A stretch of 20,780 nucleotides of DNA from Nitrospira sp. UBA6493. Lineage in GTDB: Bacteria; Nitrospirota; Nitrospiria; Nitrospirales; Nitrospiraceae. The notes under the pieces were generated by a model. The model saw only the letters and a program-made list of their open reading frames with translations, did not search any database and was not told where the DNA came from. The DNA is taken from the NCBI GenBank assembly GCA_002435325.1, contig DJMJ01000005.1, positions 1 through 20,780 of the forward strand, given 5' to 3'. Positions within the stretch are counted from its first letter, which is position 1; each line of letters begins with the position of its first letter. Both the position numbers and the translations under genes were made by a program. Positions 8,021 to 15,356 of the stretch are shown in pieces.

Positions 8021-8419
8021 CTAGACCGCCGGTTTGAGGAACCGGCTGAGGCGCGCGGAGAGTTCCCGCGGGTTGAACGGCTTCACCATATAGTCGTTGG
8101 CGCCCGAGGCCAGGGCTTGTTCAATGTCGTGTTCGCTGGAATCGGCGGTGAGCATAATGATCGGCACCTGTTTCCATTCCGGCTTCTTGCGGATGTAGGG
8201 GAGCAATTGCAGCCCGCTGATATGCGGGAGCATGATGTCCAGCAAGACCAGGCTGGGCGCCGGCATGGTGTCGATCAACTGCTGCGCCTGTTTCCCGTCC
8301 GGCGCATGGACGACTTGGTAGCCGGACCGTTCCAGCAGAAATCGCAGCAGGCTGGCCGTGTCCTCTTCATCCTCGGCCATCAGCAAAGTGGGTTTGCCCG
8401 GTTGATGTGTCACGCTCAT
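8021..8419 (-). CDS. Stand-alone response regulator receiver (CheY/Spo0F-like)
   Basis: 132 aa, a receiver domain only. Acidic pocket E16/D17, phospho-acceptor D61 in VLLDIMLP, T91 in MLTAD and K113 in VKPF are all in place, so it should be phosphorylatable. There is no output domain, so it signals by binding a partner or passes phosphate on. The strong ribosome site GGAGGAG sits just before the ATG, 29 bases after the Hpt stop. It lies between the Hpt gene and the HEAT-repeat gene, which makes the HEAT protein a natural candidate partner (inference). Confidence 0.95.
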   Translation of the reverse strand: MSVTHQPGKPTLLMAEDEEDTASLLRFLLERSGYQVVHAPDGKQAQQLIDTMPAPSLVLLDIMLPHISGLQLLPYIRKKPEWKQVPIIMLTADSSEHDIEQALASGANDYMVKPFNPRELSARLSRFLKPAV

Positions 8420-8448
8420 AGCTCCTCCGGCCTCGTAGATAGTCGCGT

Positions 8449-8784
8449 TTAGTCAAACACAACCTGGACCTGTTCCAGGTAATGGCCGAGTTGTGCCAGC
8501 TCGGCCTCAATGGTTGGGCTGGTTTCAGTTTTTGCCGCTTGCTCGATGACGGCCGCCATGGCCGTGACCCGGTCGAAGCCATAGCTCCCGCCGGCGCCCT
8601 TCATGCCATGGGCGACTTTCCTCACGGTCTCGAAATCCTGCTGCGCCAGGGCCTCCCGCATCGTGACTACTTCCTTTTTCCGGTTCGTCATAAATTTTGG
8701 CATGAGCGGCTCAAAGTCTGCCTCCACATGGACGATCAGGGTCTCGCCTGTGGTTGCCGGTTGATGAGAGGGCATAGTGCTCAT
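8449..8784 (-). CDS. Hpt domain phosphotransfer protein
   Basis: 111 aa from ATG 8784, chosen for AGGAG nine bases upstream. An upstream in-frame ATG at 8853, preceded by a purine-rich GGAAGGAAGG, would add 23 residues and cannot be excluded. The Hpt signature is KVAHGMKGAGGSYGF with phospho-acceptor H59, set in a helical protein (FMTNRKKEVVTMREAL; AELAQLGHYLEQVQVVF). It carries phosphate from the receiver domains of the upstream hybrid kinases to the small free receivers on either side of it. It sits between the two stand-alone receiver genes, so it is presumably the hub of the relay. Confidence 0.93.
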   Translation of the reverse strand: MSTMPSHQPATTGETLIVHVEADFEPLMPKFMTNRKKEVVTMREALAQQDFETVRKVAHGMKGAGGSYGFDRVTAMAAVIEQAAKTETSPTIEAELAQLGHYLEQVQVVFD

Positions 8785-8891
8785 GAAACGATCTCCTGTC
8801 GTGGGGTTCATGAGGTCGGTGAAAAGACGGGGGCGTGCCACCCGCGCCAACATCCTTCCTTCCCCTTTCAGAATGACGCAAGGTTGTCCCG
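8785..8891 (-). other. 107-base gap between receiver and Hpt genes
   Basis: On the coding strand this holds a purine-rich block (GGGGAAGGAAGG) followed by an in-frame ATG at 8853 and then the AGGAG site used for the Hpt start. I see no convincing promoter or terminator here; the gap is compatible with co-transcription. Confidence 0.35.
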
Positions 8892-9383
8892 TTATGAAGT
8901 CTTTTTTGTTTTTTTGCGTGCTGAGGCCCGACGCAGTTTCGAGCCCCACCGCCGGCGAGGGGCGGAGGGATCTGCATTGCCACAGACAGACTTGGGAGTT
9001 TCCTCGGAAGTCGGAGAAGGCAGCAGACGGTCCACCGTTTCGAGCAAATCCTGGAAGCCAGGGGTTTTCACGACATAGGCATTGGCCCCTTCGGCGAGAG
9101 CCCGCTCGATGTCCGGTTGATAATGATCGGCGCTGACCATGACAATCGGAACGTGTTGCCAATCAGGATTTCGGCGCAGACCGGCCAGCAACTCGAAGCC
9201 ATTGACATAGGGGACAACGACATCCAGCAGAATCAGTGCCGGCGGCATGGTGGTTTCAATCAGGCAGACCGCCTGGCGGCCGTCGGCTGCCCGTACGGCG
9301 GTATAGCCTTCACGCTCGAGGGTGGTTTGAAGGAGTGCTGCGGTATCGGATTCGTCTTCAACGAATAATATAGTCCGAGACAT
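8892..9383 (-). CDS. Stand-alone response regulator receiver with basic C-terminal tail
   Basis: 163 aa. Receiver domain 1-122 with E9/D10, phospho-acceptor D54 (ILLDVVVP), S84 in MVSAD and K106 (VVKTPG, where most receivers have VKPF). Residues 123-163 form an unusual tail, Pro/Ser-rich and then strongly basic (APRRRWGSKLRRASARKKTKK), with no recognised fold. It could bind nucleic acid, a membrane surface or a partner. The tail is A-rich at the DNA level, with A7 and A6 runs near the stop. The strong start signal GAGGAGGG lies upstream. The gene is 98 bases downstream of kinase B and is paralogous to the other receiver. Confidence 0.93.
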   Translation of the reverse strand: MSRTILFVEDESDTAALLQTTLEREGYTAVRAADGRQAVCLIETTMPPALILLDVVVPYVNGFELLAGLRRNPDWQHVPIVMVSADHYQPDIERALAEGANAYVVKTPGFQDLLETVDRLLPSPTSEETPKSVCGNADPSAPRRRWGSKLRRASARKKTKKTS

Positions 9384-9405
9384 CGATCATTCCCTCCTCT
9401 GCTTG

Positions 9406-9455
9406 TGCGCGAATGCGCGCGCAGGAGATAGACAGGAGTGGTGCGCGGCGCGCAC
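9406..9455 (-). other. Two GC-rich inverted repeats between kinase B and the receiver gene
   Basis: 9406-9411 TGCGCG pairs with 9418-9423 CGCGCA (six-base loop), and 9441-9446 GTGCGC pairs with 9450-9455 GCGCAC (three-base loop). They lie in the 98-base gap after the kinase B stop. No T-run follows on the transcribed strand, so they are not ordinary intrinsic terminators. They could be mRNA-processing or stabilising hairpins that set different levels for kinase and receivers, or chance in GC-rich DNA. Confidence 0.4.
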
Positions 9456-9481
9456 GGTCTTATTGCTCAGTCATGGCCACA

Positions 9482-11080
9482 TCACGCGGCTTGTTGGTCG
9501 GGCGGCACATCGGTATGTGCGCGAATCGCCTCCAGTAAGACTGCTTTCTTTATCGGTTTGATCAGGTGCGCACTACAGCCGGCGGCCAGGCTTTTCTCGA
9601 TATCGTCCTGAAAGGCGTTTGCGGTGAGGGCGATAATGGGCGTTGGTATCCGTTGGCGCTCCTGCTCCCAGGCTCGAATTGCGGCGGCGGCGGCATAGCC
9701 GTCCATGACCGGCATTTGAATATCCATCAAGACGAGGTCATACGGTCTCGCCTTGAATTTGCCCACGGCCTCTAATCCGTTTTCAGCCATGTCCAAATCA
9801 ATGGGGCTATGTTTCAAGAAGAGCGCAATGATTTCGCGGTTGTCCTCCAGATCTTCAACCAGCAGGACTCGCAATGTTGCCGCTGGGAGAGGGGCAGGTG
9901 TCAGTGCACGTGGAGGATTAGAGGGTGGTATGGCCACGGCCGGCGGATGCAAGAGGGAGCACAGCAGGTTGAGCAAAGATTTTCGGCGAAGGGGTTTGGT
10001 TGCGTGGGCATAGGCCGTGGCGTCGCTCGTGCCAGGTTTTCTCGGGTCTGAGGTGAGCATCACGATCGGCACAGGGGACCATTTGGGTATCGTCTGGACC
10101 TGCCGGGCCAGATCGTAGCTATCCATGCCGGGCATGTGTGCATCGATCATCATCAGGTCGATCGGCGTATGACCGGCTTGAAGCTGGGCCAGGAGGGCCA
10201 GTGCGGAAGCTCCATTTTTGGCTTCAACGCTCTCTCCCCCGGCGTGCATGATCAGCTCTCGGACGATCAGACGGGTGGTGTCGTTGTCATCGACAATGAG
10301 GATCCGCCGTCCCGCCAAGGGGGTTGGGGGAATGCCGGGCGGAGTGGAAGTGTTCCCGGCTGCGGGCAGGCGGAGGATCACGTGGAAAGTACTGCCGAGC
10401 CCCTCGCTGCTCTCCACCCAGATCCGCCCGTCCATCATTTCCGCCAGGCGTGTGCTGATGCCGAGACCCAGGCCGGTGCCGCCATATTTCCTGGTGGTCG
10501 AAGAATCGACTTGGGTGAAGTCTTCGAAGATGACTTGGCATTTGTCTTCCGGAATGCCGATGCCGGTGTCGGCCACAGAGAGATGGAGCATGTCAGGAGT
10601 TGCGAGGGAGTGATCTGGTTCCACACGCACGATAATGCGGCCCTGCTCGGTAAATTTGAGGGCGTTGCTGAGCAGATTGGCCACAATCTGCCGGACGCGG
10701 GTTGGATCTCCAGCCACTGAATCGGGGACCGCCGGGTCGATATGGGCGATCAATTCCAGTCCCTTCGCATGGGCGCGCACTGCCATCAGTTCGGCCGTGC
10801 TTTCGATGAGGTCGCCAAGGTCGAAGGGAATCGATTCCAGTTCGATGTGTCCGGCTTCGATTTTGGAGAGATCCAGGATGTCGTTGATGAGGTCGAGCAG
10901 CGCATGGGCCGCCCGGCTAAACCGGCGGACATAGTCGGCTTGGTCGGCTGTCAGCGGCGTTTCGGCCAGGAGTTCGGCCATGCCGATGATCGCGTTCATC
11001 GGGGTGCGGATTTCGTGGCTCATGGTGGCGAGGAATTCGCTTTTGGCGCGGGTGGCCGCCAGGGCTCGATCGTGGGCCTC
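9482..11080 (-). repeat. Paralogous kinase core, copy B (partner of 12944-14552)
   Basis: The segment from HisKA to the last receiver of kinase B matches that of kinase A in order and in long identical stretches (for example FTQVDSSTTRKYGGTGLGL), and the DNA is visibly alike around the second receivers (9590-9750 versus 13025-13180). This is a tandem duplication in direct orientation about 3.5 kb apart. Confidence 0.7.
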
Positions 11081-12460
11081 CATCAACTCTTTGTTGCGTT
11101 CTTTGAGAATGGCGCTGGCCGTGGTCAGCGCCAGCTCCGCATGCTTGCGCTCGGAAATGTCCATAAAGGCGATGACGTCGCCGGTGAGTATGTCGGCTTC
11201 GTAGATTGGCCTGGAATCGATTTCCACAGGGAAGGATTGGCTGTTTTTTTTCCAGAAGATCTCTTCGGTCAGGCGACAGCCTTCCCCCGTGCGGACGACG
11301 TGTTCCAGCGGGCAGGTGTCCGGTGGATAGGGGGATCCGTCTTCCCGGGAATGGTGAATGACGGCATGCATGGGCTGTCCGATCAGTTCGTCGGCGGAGT
11401 AACCCAACATGGCCGCCCCGGCCGGATTGACGAAGGTGCAGCGCCCGTCGCGATCGACCCCATAGAGTCCCTCGGCCGTGGATTCGAGCAGCAGCCGGAT
11501 ATTGTGATGCAGTTGTTCCCGCTCATCCTGTGCCTGCTTGAGTTGGGTAATGTCGCGAATGGCAGACAGCACGTAATGACGCCCTTCGATGTCCACATGG
11601 CTGAGGCTGATCAAGACGGGAAACTCATGGCCGTCTTTGTGTTGCGCGATCAGATCAGCCGTTCCTCCCATTGGACGAGCGTAGGGTTGTGCTACATACA
11701 GGGTCCGATGCGACGGGTGTTGGTGACGGAATCGTTGCGGCATCAGCACTTCGACTCCCTGGCCCAGTAGCTCCTCAGGACGATAGCCCAATGCCGTTTC
11801 GACGACGTGGTTGGCATAGACGATCTGTCCGTCGCTGTTGGTCATCACAAAGGCGTCGGGGCTGGCATCCAAGACTTTCAAAAAGCGTGAGTCGGCGGTG
11901 CGCGCGCGGCTGCGTTCGACCTGGGCTTGCTCCCAGGCCCGTTTGAGGCTGGTGCTGCTCCAGAGCAAGAGTCCTATCAGAGGGAGAAGAACGGCTGACC
12001 CGGTCAACCCGATCTTGGCGATCTTGGTTTGTATGGGGATCAGAATGTCCTGGCGGTCCACGCGGACGAGGATGCTCCAGTGCCGCCCTCCGTGGGAGTC
12101 GAGATCTCTGGTCCTGGCATAACCGGTTATGACGTCGATGTGCCGCCGGGGGGACTGCTCCTCCACAAATCCCGCCGGATTTTGTTCGACCAGCTTTGCG
12201 GAGGGCACGCCCAACTGCTGAAAATTATGGAGGCCTTCTTCCCGCAAAAAGGAATCCGCGAGCAGGTCGCCGGTGTCTGTCAGGAATTGGTATTCCAGAT
12301 GCACGCTGGTTCCCCAGGTGCTCTGCAGCGCCATCATGGTTTGGGTAAACGCATCTTCGAAGACGGGCATGCCGACGCGGGCGAGGAGGCTGCCCAGCCA
12401 CTCTCCGTGAGGGCTCTCTACTCGCGCCATGAAGGTGAGGACAGAGGTGCCGTCGTCCAT
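9482..12460 (-). CDS. Kinase B, main part: hybrid sensor histidine kinase PAS-PAS-HisKA-HATPase-REC-REC
   Basis: 992 aa from the first ATG after an in-frame TAG at 12548-12550; the intact gene would start at ATG 12916 (1144 aa). In local numbering: remainder of the extracytoplasmic sensor 1-148, second membrane helix about 150-169, PAS 195-308, PAS 320-438, HisKA with phospho-acceptor H482 (MSHEIRTPMN), HATPase with N599 (NLLSNALKF), DTGIGIP (631-637) and GGTGLGLGI, receiver 1 with D773 and K822, and receiver 2 with D913 in LMDIQMPVMD and K968. Read from ATG 12460 it would lack the first membrane helix and part of the sensor. It forms the membrane-bound input of the relay. From HisKA onward it is closely related to kinase A. 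Confidence 0.9.
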   Translation of the reverse strand: MDDGTSVLTFMARVESPHGEWLGSLLARVGMPVFEDAFTQTMMALQSTWGTSVHLEYQFLTDTGDLLADSFLREEGLHNFQQLGVPSAKLVEQNPAGFVEEQSPRRHIDVITGYARTRDLDSHGGRHWSILVRVDRQDILIPIQTKIAKIGLTGSAVLLPLIGLLLWSSTSLKRAWEQAQVERSRARTADSRFLKVLDASPDAFVMTNSDGQIVYANHVVETALGYRPEELLGQGVEVLMPQRFRHQHPSHRTLYVAQPYARPMGGTADLIAQHKDGHEFPVLISLSHVDIEGRHYVLSAIRDITQLKQAQDEREQLHHNIRLLLESTAEGLYGVDRDGRCTFVNPAGAAMLGYSADELIGQPMHAVIHHSREDGSPYPPDTCPLEHVVRTGEGCRLTEEIFWKKNSQSFPVEIDSRPIYEADILTGDVIAFMDISERKHAELALTTASAILKERNKELMEAHDRALAATRAKSEFLATMSHEIRTPMNAIIGMAELLAETPLTADQADYVRRFSRAAHALLDLINDILDLSKIEAGHIELESIPFDLGDLIESTAELMAVRAHAKGLELIAHIDPAVPDSVAGDPTRVRQIVANLLSNALKFTEQGRIIVRVEPDHSLATPDMLHLSVADTGIGIPEDKCQVIFEDFTQVDSSTTRKYGGTGLGLGISTRLAEMMDGRIWVESSEGLGSTFHVILRLPAAGNTSTPPGIPPTPLAGRRILIVDDNDTTRLIVRELIMHAGGESVEAKNGASALALLAQLQAGHTPIDLMMIDAHMPGMDSYDLARQVQTIPKWSPVPIVMLTSDPRKPGTSDATAYAHATKPLRRKSLLNLLCSLLHPPAVAIPPSNPPRALTPAPLPAATLRVLLVEDLEDNREIIALFLKHSPIDLDMAENGLEAVGKFKARPYDLVLMDIQMPVMDGYAAAAAIRAWEQERQRIPTPIIALTANAFQDDIEKSLAAGCSAHLIKPIKKAVLLEAIRAHTDVPPDQQAA

Positions 12461-12547
12461 GACGCTCCGGGCCGTTTCTTCGATGATGGTGCTGGATCCG
12501 TGGCGAATGGCCTGCCATCCGGGGTCATGGCTGAAGTCGTTTCCGAG

Positions 12548-12550
12548 CTA
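12548..12550 (-). other. In-frame TAG inside the sensor domain of kinase B
   Basis: The frame reads VIVSTHKD-TAG-LGNDFSHDPGW and continues without shift into the remainder of the extracytoplasmic sensor. The sequence on each side has the same composition and fits one sensor domain between two membrane helices. A CAG-to-TAG change would explain it. Confidence 0.75.
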
Positions 12551-13435
12551 ATCTTTGTGTGTGGAGACGATCACATGGCCTTGTCGATCGGTGAACGAGA
12601 GCCAGAGGTAGTCTGGTGAGATCGAAGTGAGCGCGTGCAGGGCTTCTCGAATGGCGGGGTGATTCTGGGTCTGAACCGCTGGGGTTTGTGCGAGCAGCTG
12701 GATGTCCTGCATCCGTTCCTGGCGCAGCAGATCCAGCTTGCCGGCGATGTCGATGGCGGCCATGGTCATGCCTTGTCCGGCATCCGCGATCAGTTGCTTT
12801 TCAAGCGACCAAAATATGATTGCCCCAACGATCAACGGCAGGATGGCGGTGGCGATGATGAGCCGGGGCAGCCAGCGGTGGGGCGATTCCTCGCGGGGCG
12901 ATGATGGCGGTATCATGCGGCGGCCTTCTTCGAGGGGGGGGGTGAAATATTGGTCGAGGGCGGCGAGCAGAAGCTTCTTCTTGATTGGCTTGGTCAGATG
13001 GGCCGTGCAGCCGGCGGCCAGACTTTTTTCGACGTCCTCCTGAAAGGCGTTGGCGGTGAGGGCGAGGATCGGTGTGAGGCTGCGCCGTTGTTTCCGTTCC
13101 CAGGCTCGAATCGCGGCGGTGGCGGTATAGCCGTCCATGACCGGCATTTGCATGTCCATCAGTACGAGGTCATAGGTGCCGGAGGTGAATTTCTCAAGCG
13201 CTACCGCGCCGTTTTCCGCCGGGTCGAGATCGTAGGCCGTGTCTTTCAAAAACAGCAGGATGACGTCCCGGTTGTCTTCGAGGTCCTCGGCCAAGAGGAT
13301 GCGCCGCCTGGCAGGGCGTATCTCTGGCAGAAGCGGTTTCGCCGGGGATGTGGGCGGTGGCGGCGCCGGCGCCGGGCTGTTTCCCTGAGTTGTCGCGGCG
13401 GCAGTGTTGAGCAGCGTAGCGACGACGTTCATCAA
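12548..13435 (-). CDS. Fused ORF: last receiver of kinase A joined to N-terminal membrane sensor of kinase B
   Basis: 295 aa. Two gene parts share one frame. Residues about 43-164 are a complete receiver with D94 (LMDMQMPVMD) and K149 (LTKPIKKK), the second receiver of kinase A; they are entered from the main kinase A frame only after losing one base in an A7 tract. Residue M174 (ATG 12916, with AGAAGG upstream) is the likely start of kinase B, followed by a membrane helix at about 191-210 and an extracytoplasmic region (DIAGKLDLLRQERMQD...). The join is created by a C9 run: with C8 kinase A would end FTPPSKKAAA and stop at TGA 12915-12913, overlapping the kinase B ATG. The ORF ends at TAG 12548. 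The annotated start at 13435 is TTG and is probably not a real start. Confidence 0.75.
   Translation of the reverse strand: MMNVVATLLNTAAATTQGNSPAPAPPPPTSPAKPLLPEIRPARRRILLAEDLEDNRDVILLFLKDTAYDLDPAENGAVALEKFTSGTYDLVLMDMQMPVMDGYTATAAIRAWERKQRRSLTPILALTANAFQEDVEKSLAAGCTAHLTKPIKKKLLLAALDQYFTPPLEEGRRMIPPSSPREESPHRWLPRLIIATAILPLIVGAIIFWSLEKQLIADAGQGMTMAAIDIAGKLDLLRQERMQDIQLLAQTPAVQTQNHPAIREALHALTSISPDYLWLSFTDRQGHVIVSTHKD
12934..12942 (-). other. C9 homopolymer (G9 on plus strand) at the kinase A/kinase B junction
   Basis: Nine C residues on the coding strand, directly after the last receiver. In this length the frame runs through into kinase B. With eight C the frame gives a stop codon that overlaps the next ATG as ATGA, the normal arrangement for coupled genes. 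This is a slippage-prone tract at a position where its length decides fusion versus separation. Confidence 0.75.
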
Positions 13436-14552
13436 CGTCGCCCGGCGGATCGGTTTGCGGAGATGTTTTTTTCATGCCCAGAGCCTGAGCGCGCTCACTG
13501 TTTCCGCTACGTACGTCCGAGGTGAGCATGATGGCCGGGATTGTCGCAAGATCCTGCGAGGCCTGCATAGCTTCAGCGACGGCAAAGCCATCCATTCCGG
13601 GCATGCGGCAGTCGAGGATCACCAGATGAAACGGAGCCCCGTGGCTATGGGCGGCCTCCAAAGCTGCCAAGCCCGTGGGGCCATCACCGGCTTCCGTCAT
13701 GAGGGCGCCCGCGTGGGAGAGAATTTCTCTGAGGACGAGCCGATTTGTCGCGTTATCATCAATGACCAGAATTCGTTGGCCGGCGAAGACCGGGGCCGTC
13801 CTTTCATCGGAGGCGCTGTCCTGGATGGCATTGAGCAGGGGGATGGTGACGTGCATGGTACTGCCCACGCCCGTCGTGCTTTCCGCCCATATGCGTCCGC
13901 CCATCAGTTCGGCCAGGCGTTGGGAAATGCTCAAGCCCAGGCCTGTTCCGCCATATTTTCTGGTGGTTGACGAGTCAACTTGGGTGAAGCTTTCAAAGAT
14001 GGCGGTGAGCTTATCGGCGGGAATGCCGATGCCGGTATCGGTCACGGAGAAATGGAGCTGGGTGGAGGCGGGGACGGTTTCGTCCGGCCGGACGTGGATC
14101 ACGACGGTGCCTTGTTGGGTAAATTTGATGGCGTTGCCCAGAAGGTTGATGAGAATTTGCTGAAGGCGTGTGGGATCGCCCATCACGAGGGGCGGAATGT
14201 CCGCCGCTACATGGGTGATCAACTCCAGCCCTTTGAGTTGTGCCCGCACGGCCATCATTTCGCCAGTGGTTTCGATTAGTTCCCGCAGATCGAACGGCAG
14301 GGATTCTACTTCTAAATGGCCCGATTCGATCTTGGACAAATCGAGCACGTCATTGATCAGGCCTAAGAGCGAATTCGCGGCCCGGTTGAACCGGTTGACA
14401 TAGTTCGCTTGTTCTTCGGAGAGGGGCGTTTCCTGCAGCAGGTCGGCCATGCCGATGATGGCATTCATCGGGGTGCGGATCTCATGGCTCATTTTCGCAA
14501 GGAAGGCGCTCTTGGCCTGGGTCGCGGCCAAGGCTTGATCCCGGGCCAGCTC
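12944..14552 (-). repeat. Paralogous kinase core, copy A (partner of 9482-11080)
   Basis: HisKA-HATPase-REC-REC core of kinase A, the second copy of the duplicated module. The sensor parts of the two kinases are unrelated (GAF/PAS cytoplasmic versus membrane sensor/PAS), so the output half was duplicated or retained while the inputs differ. Confidence 0.7.
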
Positions 14553-15335
14553 AAGTTCGCGGTTCTGGGTTTCGAGATTCTCTGCGGCGATGCGCAAGGC
14601 CTCTTCAGACTTCTTGCGCTGAAGGGTATTTCGGTAGGACTGGAGAATGTTGGCGCAGGTTTGCAAGAAGGGGTCGAGATATTCGATGAGCGACGGCGAA
14701 TAGCCGTCCGGCCGGGTGGCTGCGGCGATCAAGCCGATCACGCGCGTACCTTCGAGGAGGGGTAATCCAATAAAGCTCGGGCAGGACGGGGCATCTGTTG
14801 CTGATGTCTCGCCGGGAAGATTGGGCTCCGTCTCGTTGATGAGCAGCGGCTGGCCGGTGGCCAGAATTTGTTCAACATATTGTTGCAAGGGTGGCTCTTG
14901 AAGCCTGCGGGTCCAGTCCTGATTCTCGTTGGGTGGGTTTCCGCGGGATTCCGGGCAAGTGATGGCGTGGACATGTAGGACCGGTGTTCCATCAGGGGCC
15001 GCGACGAATTCGCCGATCAGGCCGCCGTCGCTGTCGGTGAGAGAGCGGAATCGGCTCAGCAAACTGGCAAAGACCTTTTCAGCGCCGGTTTCGGCAATGA
15101 ACTCTTCCTGCGCCTCTGAGATCGCCGAGAGCAGTCCTTGCTGCGCCTCGGCTTGTTGTGCCGCCTGCTTGAGGGCCGTGACGTCTTTGGCGATGCCGAG
15201 GAATCCCGTCAGGGCGCCGGTCGGGTCGCGCACGGCGGTGACGACCAAGCTGACGGTGATGCGGTCGCCATCGTTGCGGAGAAAGGTCCACTCCCGCTCT
15301 TCATAGCCTCCGAGCCGCGCCGCTTCGACCAGCAC
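13194..15335 (-). CDS. Kinase A, main part: hybrid histidine kinase (PAS end)-GAF-HisKA-HATPase-REC, frameshifted
   Basis: 713 aa from GTG 15335, which is merely the first start codon after a TGA; the frame is open up to 15353. Local numbering: end of a PAS/PAC 1-55, GAF about 72-235, coiled-coil linker 236-275, HisKA with H284 (MSHEIRTPMN), HATPase with N401 (NLLGNAIKF), DTGIGIP (433-439) and GGTGLGLSI, and receiver 1 with D575 (VILDCRMPGMD). After MKK (621-623) the sequence becomes a nonsense tail of about 90 residues rich in Arg/Pro. In the neighbouring frame the expected HLRKPIRRATL continues, so genuine coding ends near 13467. There is no membrane helix, so this is a cytoplasmic sensor. 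It lacks its last receiver and its N-terminal GAF/PAS as drawn. Confidence 0.88.
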   Translation of the reverse strand: MLVEAARLGGYEEREWTFLRNDGDRITVSLVVTAVRDPTGALTGFLGIAKDVTALKQAAQQAEAQQGLLSAISEAQEEFIAETGAEKVFASLLSRFRSLTDSDGGLIGEFVAAPDGTPVLHVHAITCPESRGNPPNENQDWTRRLQEPPLQQYVEQILATGQPLLINETEPNLPGETSATDAPSCPSFIGLPLLEGTRVIGLIAAATRPDGYSPSLIEYLDPFLQTCANILQSYRNTLQRKKSEEALRIAAENLETQNRELELARDQALAATQAKSAFLAKMSHEIRTPMNAIIGMADLLQETPLSEEQANYVNRFNRAANSLLGLINDVLDLSKIESGHLEVESLPFDLRELIETTGEMMAVRAQLKGLELITHVAADIPPLVMGDPTRLQQILINLLGNAIKFTQQGTVVIHVRPDETVPASTQLHFSVTDTGIGIPADKLTAIFESFTQVDSSTTRKYGGTGLGLSISQRLAELMGGRIWAESTTGVGSTMHVTIPLLNAIQDSASDERTAPVFAGQRILVIDDNATNRLVLREILSHAGALMTEAGDGPTGLAALEAAHSHGAPFHLVILDCRMPGMDGFAVAEAMQASQDLATIPAIMLTSDVRSGNSERAQALGMKKTSPQTDPPGDVDERRRYAAQHCRRDNSGKQPGAGAATAHIPGETASARDTPCQAAHPLGRGPRRQPGRHPAVFERHGLRSRPGGKRRGSA
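13466..13472 (-). other. A7 tract causing a frameshift in receiver 1 of kinase A
   Basis: The coding strand reads ATG-A7-CAT. With seven A the receiver ends in a foreign tail; with six A it reads MKK-HLRKPIRRA, restoring the conserved Lys-Pro of the receiver and the link to receiver 2. The repair needs loss of one base (or a +1 ribosomal shift). Confidence 0.85.
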
Positions 15336-15353
15336 GTCGAATCCCTCCAGAGG

Positions 15354-15356
15354 TCA
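15354..15356 (-). other. In-frame TGA inside a PAS domain of kinase A
   Basis: The frame reads GRQLSERFG-TGA-PLEGFDVLVEAARLG and goes on without shift into the C-terminal half of the same PAS domain (EREWTFLRNDG). The PAS fold needs both halves. A CGA-to-TGA change would account for the stop. Confidence 0.8.

Noticed and set aside
10742..11770. 342-aa plus-strand ORF inside kinase B
   Set aside because: Antisense to the kinase domains; no independent domain or start signal.
13466..13472. Programmed ribosomal frameshift
   Set aside because: No slippery heptamer of the usual -1 type fits the needed +1 direction, no stimulatory structure is evident, and the other lesions nearby make an accidental indel more likely.
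2251..15356. Reassignment of TAG or TGA to an amino acid
   Set aside because: Intact genes here end normally with TAG (deacetylase, receiver at 8021), TGA (exporter, GT2, PBP, hscA) and TAA (Hpt, iscX), so the code looks standard.
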